Of a DNA stretch of 18,199 nucleotides, positions 14,853 through 18,199 are shown one piece after another. The stretch is taken from assembly GCA_029859085.1 (NCBI GenBank), contig JAOUDU010000005.1, positions 1 through 18,199 on the forward strand, written 5' to 3'. Both the position numbers and the translations under genes were made by a program. Source of the stretch: Gammaproteobacteria bacterium (GTDB lineage Bacteria > Pseudomonadota > Gammaproteobacteria > Pseudomonadales > Halieaceae). Numbering within the stretch: the first letter of the stretch is position 1; each line of letters starts with the position of its first letter. The notes under the pieces were generated by a model. The model searched no databases, was not told where the DNA came from, and worked only from the letters and a program-made list of their open reading frames with translations.

Positions 14853-16463
14853 ATGAGCAGCAGCCAGCCGACTTTCAACGACCGCGCAGCCCTCTGGGCG
14901 CAATTGCAGCAGGCCCCGTCGCAATGGGATATGGTGATTGTGGGCGGCGGTATTATAGGCGCCGGCATTTTGCGCGAAGCGGCCCGGCGCGGCCTGAAGG
15001 TGCTGCTGCTGGAACAGCGGGATTTCGCCTGGGGCACCTCCAGCCGCTCCTCCAAAATGGTCCACGGCGGCCTGCGCTATATCCTCCAGGGCGATATCGG
15101 GCTCACCCGCGAATCCCTGCAGGAGCGCGAGCGCCTGCTGCAGGAGGCCCCCGGCCTTATCGATCGCATGGGCTATTACTTCACCGTGCGCAAGGGCCGG
15201 TTCCCGGGCCGGGTCGCCTTCAGCCTGCTGCTGGCCTTCTACGATTTCATGGCGGGGATCAGGGACCATCACTTCCTGCCGCGTGCCGATGTGCTGCGGC
15301 ACTTTCCCGGCATCGACGACACCGGGCTCAAGGGTGCCTGTTACTACACCGACACCGTCACCGATGATGCGAGGCTGGTACTGCGCATCCTGCAGGAGGC
15401 GATAGCGGCGGGGGGCCTCGCGGCCAATTATGTGAGGGTCGAAAGCCTGCTGCGCAGCCGGGGACTGGTGGACGGGGTGGTGGCGGTGAATACGCAGACC
15501 GGGGAGCGTGTGCAGCTCAAGGCGCGGTCGGTCGTCAACGCCACCGGCACCTGGGCGGACCGACTGCGCCACGAGGTCAACCCGGAAACCCGGGTCCGGC
15601 CCCTGCGCGGGAGCCACCTGGTGCTGGCGCGGGAGCGGCTGCCGGTGCACGATTGCCTGACCATATTCCACCCCCGGGACAAGCGACCGGTATTCGCCTT
15701 TCCCTGGGAGGGGGCGACCGTCGTCGGCACCACCGACCTGGACCACCGGCAGGACCCTGATACGGAAGCCACTATCAGCAACGGGGAGCTGGACTACCTG
15801 CTGGAGGCTGTGAATGACCAGTTTCCCCGGCATGCCATTGGCCGCGACGACATTATCTCCACCTGGTCTGGTGTCCGCCCCGTTATCGGCTCGGACAAAT
15901 CGAAGGATCCCTCCAAAGAGCGGCGCAATCACGCGGTGTGGGTGGATGAGGGCCTGGTGACGGTCACGGGCGGCAAGCTTACCACTTTCCGCAAGATCGC
16001 CCTGGACGCCATGGCCGCAGCGACTGCGACCCTGGGAGAAATGCGCATTACAGAGCCGGATCAAGCCGTGTTCGGCAGCACCAGTATCAGCGCCGCCGAT
16101 ATCGGCCTGGCGGATGAGTCCCGCGCCCGGCGCCTGGCGGGGCGCTACGGCGCCGCGGTGATGCGTTTGTTCGAAGGGGTCGCGGCAACGGAGCGGGCGA
16201 ACATAGGCGGCACCGGGTTCTGCCTGGCTGAATGCCGCTGGGCCGCGCGCAACGAGTCAGTCCTTCACCTGGATGACCTGCTGCTGCGCCGCACCCGCCT
16301 GGGCTCGCTGCTGCCCGGGGGCGGCGCAGAGATCTTCGGTGCGCTGGAAACCATTTGCGCCGAGGAACTGCACTGGGACCAGGCCCGCTGGCAGGCCGAG
16401 CTGGCGCGTTACCGGGATATCTGGGAGCGGCACTACTACCTGCCGACCCCGGCAACCGGCTGA
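14853..16463 (+). CDS. glpD: FAD-dependent glycerol-3-phosphate dehydrogenase
   Basis: The 536-residue enzyme oxidises sn-glycerol-3-phosphate to DHAP and passes electrons to the quinone pool at the inner membrane. Evidence: the dinucleotide-binding GGGIIGAG (31-38), the GlpD signature GTSSRSSKMVHGGLRY (61-76), NATGTWAD (229-236), GTTDLDH (292-298), SGVRP (339-343) and TGGKLTTFRK (372-381), and a C-terminal domain with LLRRTRLG. The ATG at 14853 is preferred because AGGA ends 5 bases before it. An ATG at 14847 would add two residues. It starts 62 bases after the AGPS-like gene and is followed 27 bases later by the FGGY kinase gene, so the three are likely one operon. The length is slightly above the E. 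coli enzyme (about 500). A paralogue specialised for this cluster is possible. Confidence 0.9.
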   Translation: MSSSQPTFNDRAALWAQLQQAPSQWDMVIVGGGIIGAGILREAARRGLKVLLLEQRDFAWGTSSRSSKMVHGGLRYILQGDIGLTRESLQERERLLQEAPGLIDRMGYYFTVRKGRFPGRVAFSLLLAFYDFMAGIRDHHFLPRADVLRHFPGIDDTGLKGACYYTDTVTDDARLVLRILQEAIAAGGLAANYVRVESLLRSRGLVDGVVAVNTQTGERVQLKARSVVNATGTWADRLRHEVNPETRVRPLRGSHLVLARERLPVHDCLTIFHPRDKRPVFAFPWEGATVVGTTDLDHRQDPDTEATISNGELDYLLEAVNDQFPRHAIGRDDIISTWSGVRPVIGSDKSKDPSKERRNHAVWVDEGLVTVTGGKLTTFRKIALDAMAAATATLGEMRITEPDQAVFGSTSISAADIGLADESRARRLAGRYGAAVMRLFEGVAATERANIGGTGFCLAECRWAARNESVLHLDDLLLRRTRLGSLLPGGGAEIFGALETICAEELHWDQARWQAELARYRDIWERHYYLPTPATG

Positions 16464-16490
16464 CAGCGCGTCCCGCCCGGAGCCCGTCTT

Positions 16491-18050
16491 ATGAGTACTG
16501 ATAAAAAATACCTGCTCGCGATTGATAACGGCACCCAGAGCGTCCGCGCGCTGGTGTTCGACCTGGACGGCCAGCTTGTCGCCAAAAGCCAGGTGGAGAT
16601 CGAGCCGTTCTTTTCGGACCAGCCCGGCTGGGCCGAGCAGCATGCCGACTATTTCTGGGACAGGCTCTGTGATGCCTGCCAGCAGCTCTGGCCCCGGCTG
16701 GACTTCCCCCGCACCGCCATCCAGGCGGTGGCACTGACCACCCAGCGCGCCACTGTCATAAACCTCGACGCCGAGGGCAAACCCCTGAGGCCCGCTATCA
16801 TCTGGCTGGACCAGCGCGAGCAGCTCCAGTTGCCCGGTATGGGCGCCTGGGGGGTGGTGCTTGGCATGGCGGGGGCGACCGCGAATGTACGCTCATTTCG
16901 CAGCCAGGCTGAAGCCAACTGGATCGCGGCCCGGCAGCCCGATATCTGGCGGCGCACGGCGAAATTCCTGCTGCTGTCCGGTTACCACAGCTACAGGCTC
17001 ACCGGGCGCTATGTCGATTCTGTAGCCAGCCAGGTCGGTTACCTGCCGTTCGACTTCCGGCGCCAGCAGTGGTGCGGGCCGCGGGACTGGAAGTGGAAGG
17101 CACTGCCGATTGTGCGGCAGCAATTGCCCGAACTGGTTCCCGCCGGCGCTGAACTTGGGCGCATCACCGAACAGGCGGCCAGGGAAACCGGTATTCCCGC
17201 CGGCCTGGCGCTGATATCCGCGGGCGCGGACAAGGCCTGCGAGGTGCTGGGCTCCGGCTGCCTGGAGCCGACTGTCGGCAGCCTCAGCTATGGCACCACC
17301 GCCACCTATAACACCGTGGACAGCCGCTACCTGGAAATGATCAGGCAGGTACCTGCCTACCCGGCAGCCGTGCCGGGCCTGTATAACTCGGAGACGATTG
17401 TGCAGCGCGGGTACTGGATGGTGAACTGGTTCAAGCGCGAATTCGGCCAGCCCGAGCAGGTCCTGGCAGCCCGCAGCGGGGTAAAACCGGAAGCACTGTT
17501 CGACGACCTGCTGCGCCAGGTGCCGGCCGGCTCGATGGGACTGGTGTTACAGCCCTACTGGTCTCCCGGCCTGCGGATCCCGGGCCCGGAGGCCAAGGGC
17601 GCGATCATCGGTTTCGGCGACGTCCACACCCGCGCCCATATCTACCGCGCCATCATTGAGGGGCTGGCGTACGCCCTGCGGGAGGGCAGCGAGCGCCACG
17701 AAAGGCGCAGCGGCCACAAGATCGACCGGCTGAAAGTATCGGGCGGGGGCTCCCAGAGCGACCAGGCGATGCAAATTACCGCGGACATTTTCGGCCTGGC
17801 AGCCGAGCGCCCGCACACCTTCGAAACCTCCGGCCTTGGCGCCGCGATCAATGCCGCCGTGGCGACCGGGCTGTACCCGGACTACGCGACCGCGATAGGC
17901 CGGATGACCCATCCCGGCGCTGTTTTCACCCCCATCCCGGCAAACGTGCAGATCTATGAGCAGATCTACCGGCAGGTTTACCGCAAGCTCTACGGCAGGC
18001 TGGGGCCTTTGTACAAGGCGATAAGGAGTATTACCGGCTATCCGGCCTGA
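16491..18050 (+). CDS. FGGY-family carbohydrate/polyol kinase
   Basis: The 519-residue protein is a sugar or polyol kinase of the FGGY family, with the two-domain actin-like ATPase fold. Visible motifs are the phosphate-1 loop DNGTQSVRALVFD (12-24), GWAEQ (46-50), TTQRATVINLD (83-93), IIWLDQR (103-109), the catalytic-base region SAGADKACEVLG with Asp247, SYGTTATYNT (266-275), and the C-terminal VSGGGSQSD (416-424). Glycerol kinases carry an Arg-Glu pair where this protein has Arg86-Ala87, so the polyol contact made by that Glu is absent. Glycerol may therefore not be the substrate, and another triol, a tetritol or a ketose is possible. The location after GlpD still points to a product used with glycerol-3-phosphate chemistry. 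GGAG lies about 9 bases upstream of the ATG, and a terminator-like hairpin follows. Confidence 0.88.
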   Translation: MSTDKKYLLAIDNGTQSVRALVFDLDGQLVAKSQVEIEPFFSDQPGWAEQHADYFWDRLCDACQQLWPRLDFPRTAIQAVALTTQRATVINLDAEGKPLRPAIIWLDQREQLQLPGMGAWGVVLGMAGATANVRSFRSQAEANWIAARQPDIWRRTAKFLLLSGYHSYRLTGRYVDSVASQVGYLPFDFRRQQWCGPRDWKWKALPIVRQQLPELVPAGAELGRITEQAARETGIPAGLALISAGADKACEVLGSGCLEPTVGSLSYGTTATYNTVDSRYLEMIRQVPAYPAAVPGLYNSETIVQRGYWMVNWFKREFGQPEQVLAARSGVKPEALFDDLLRQVPAGSMGLVLQPYWSPGLRIPGPEAKGAIIGFGDVHTRAHIYRAIIEGLAYALREGSERHERRSGHKIDRLKVSGGGSQSDQAMQITADIFGLAAERPHTFETSGLGAAINAAVATGLYPDYATAIGRMTHPGAVFTPIPANVQIYEQIYRQVYRKLYGRLGPLYKAIRSITGYPA

Positions 18051-18073
18051 GCGGCCCCCGCGGGTCGCATTCC

Positions 18074-18092
18074 CCGGTAGCAACCGGTTTTT
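18074..18092 (+). terminator. Rho-independent terminator after the FGGY kinase gene
   Basis: CCGGT (18074-18078) pairs with ACCGG (18083-18087) around the 4-base loop AGCA, followed directly by TTTTT. The stem is short (5 bp) but GC-rich, and the position 24 bases after the kinase stop fits the end of the three-gene operon. Confidence 0.4.
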
Positions 18093-18199
18093 ACCGCATC
18101 GATCCTGTGTGAAAGTACCGAATTTTCGGTTTACCCTGCGATTTTTTGCTTATTTCACCATTTTGGCGCCCGTATTTGCGGTCATTACCGCTTCAAGCT
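18093..18199. other. AT-richer intergenic tail, no gene seen
   Basis: The last 107 bases are clearly richer in A and T than the rest of the window, with several T-runs, as expected for a promoter region of a gene beyond the right edge. I see no well-spaced -35/-10 pair and no start codon with a ribosome-binding site. Confidence 0.4.

Noticed and set aside
14652..16064. Long open frame on the minus strand opposite glpD (about 470 codons)
   Set aside because: glpD on the plus strand is unambiguous, and the antisense translation has no recognisable domain.
16491..18050. Naming the kinase glpK
   Set aside because: The Glu of the glycerol-contacting Arg-Glu pair is Ala here, and general FGGY motifs do not decide the substrate.
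18146..18177. Promoter in the right-hand tail (TTGCTT with GTATTT)
   Set aside because: Spacing is about 20 bases, and the -10 match is poor.

Overview
The window is about 18.2 kb of GC-rich, densely coded bacterial DNA, with strong third-position GC bias, short gaps and lipobox or Sec signals. It has no tRNA, rRNA, CRISPR array or intact mobile element that I can see. The gene content (a GH17-GT2 beta-glucan synthase, an alkylglycerone-phosphate-synthase-like flavoprotein beside GlpD, an LLM oxidoreductase and an SnoaL-like protein) best fits a Gram-negative gammaproteobacterium of the marine Halieaceae/Cellvibrionales kind. That placement is inferred from gene content, not from a marker gene.

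Layout. Positions 1-560: the possible tail of a gene entering from the left, a hairpin, and a GNAT acetyltransferase that has lost its middle. Positions 578-2819: two divergent genes for exported proteins of unknown function, a lipoprotein with an InlB-like repeat (minus strand) and a secreted protein built from two copies of one Cys-bounded domain (plus strand). Positions 2964-8061: a probable cell-envelope glucan locus, with a GH17-GT2 fusion that should make and remodel beta-1,3-glucan, an LtaS/OpgB-type alkaline-phosphatase-fold phosphoglycerol transferase 19 bp downstream, then a DUF502 membrane protein. Positions 8107-10475: four small metabolic or housekeeping genes (SnoaL-like, LLM flavin oxidoreductase, histidine phosphatase, DUF1653), the last two overlapping by one base. 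Positions 10575-13142: a large lipoprotein joining two c-type heme domains to a complete copper monooxygenase of the PHM/DBH family and further beta-rich domains. Positions 13192-18050: a three-gene operon (AGPS-like FAD oxidase, GlpD, FGGY kinase), followed by a small hairpin terminator.

How they may work together. The glucan synthase and the phosphotransferase suggest a glycerol-phosphorylated beta-1,3-glucan in the periplasm, as reported for Pseudomonas aeruginosa NdvB glucans. The last three genes form a chain in which a polyol is phosphorylated, glycerol-3-phosphate is oxidised to DHAP, and a flavoenzyme related to alkyl-DHAP synthase acts on something related. This could be ether-lipid or unusual glycerol metabolism, but two substrate-site substitutions argue against simply naming the kinase glycerol kinase or the oxidase AGPS. 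The most unusual single protein is the diheme-copper monooxygenase lipoprotein, which appears to carry its own electron-transfer module.
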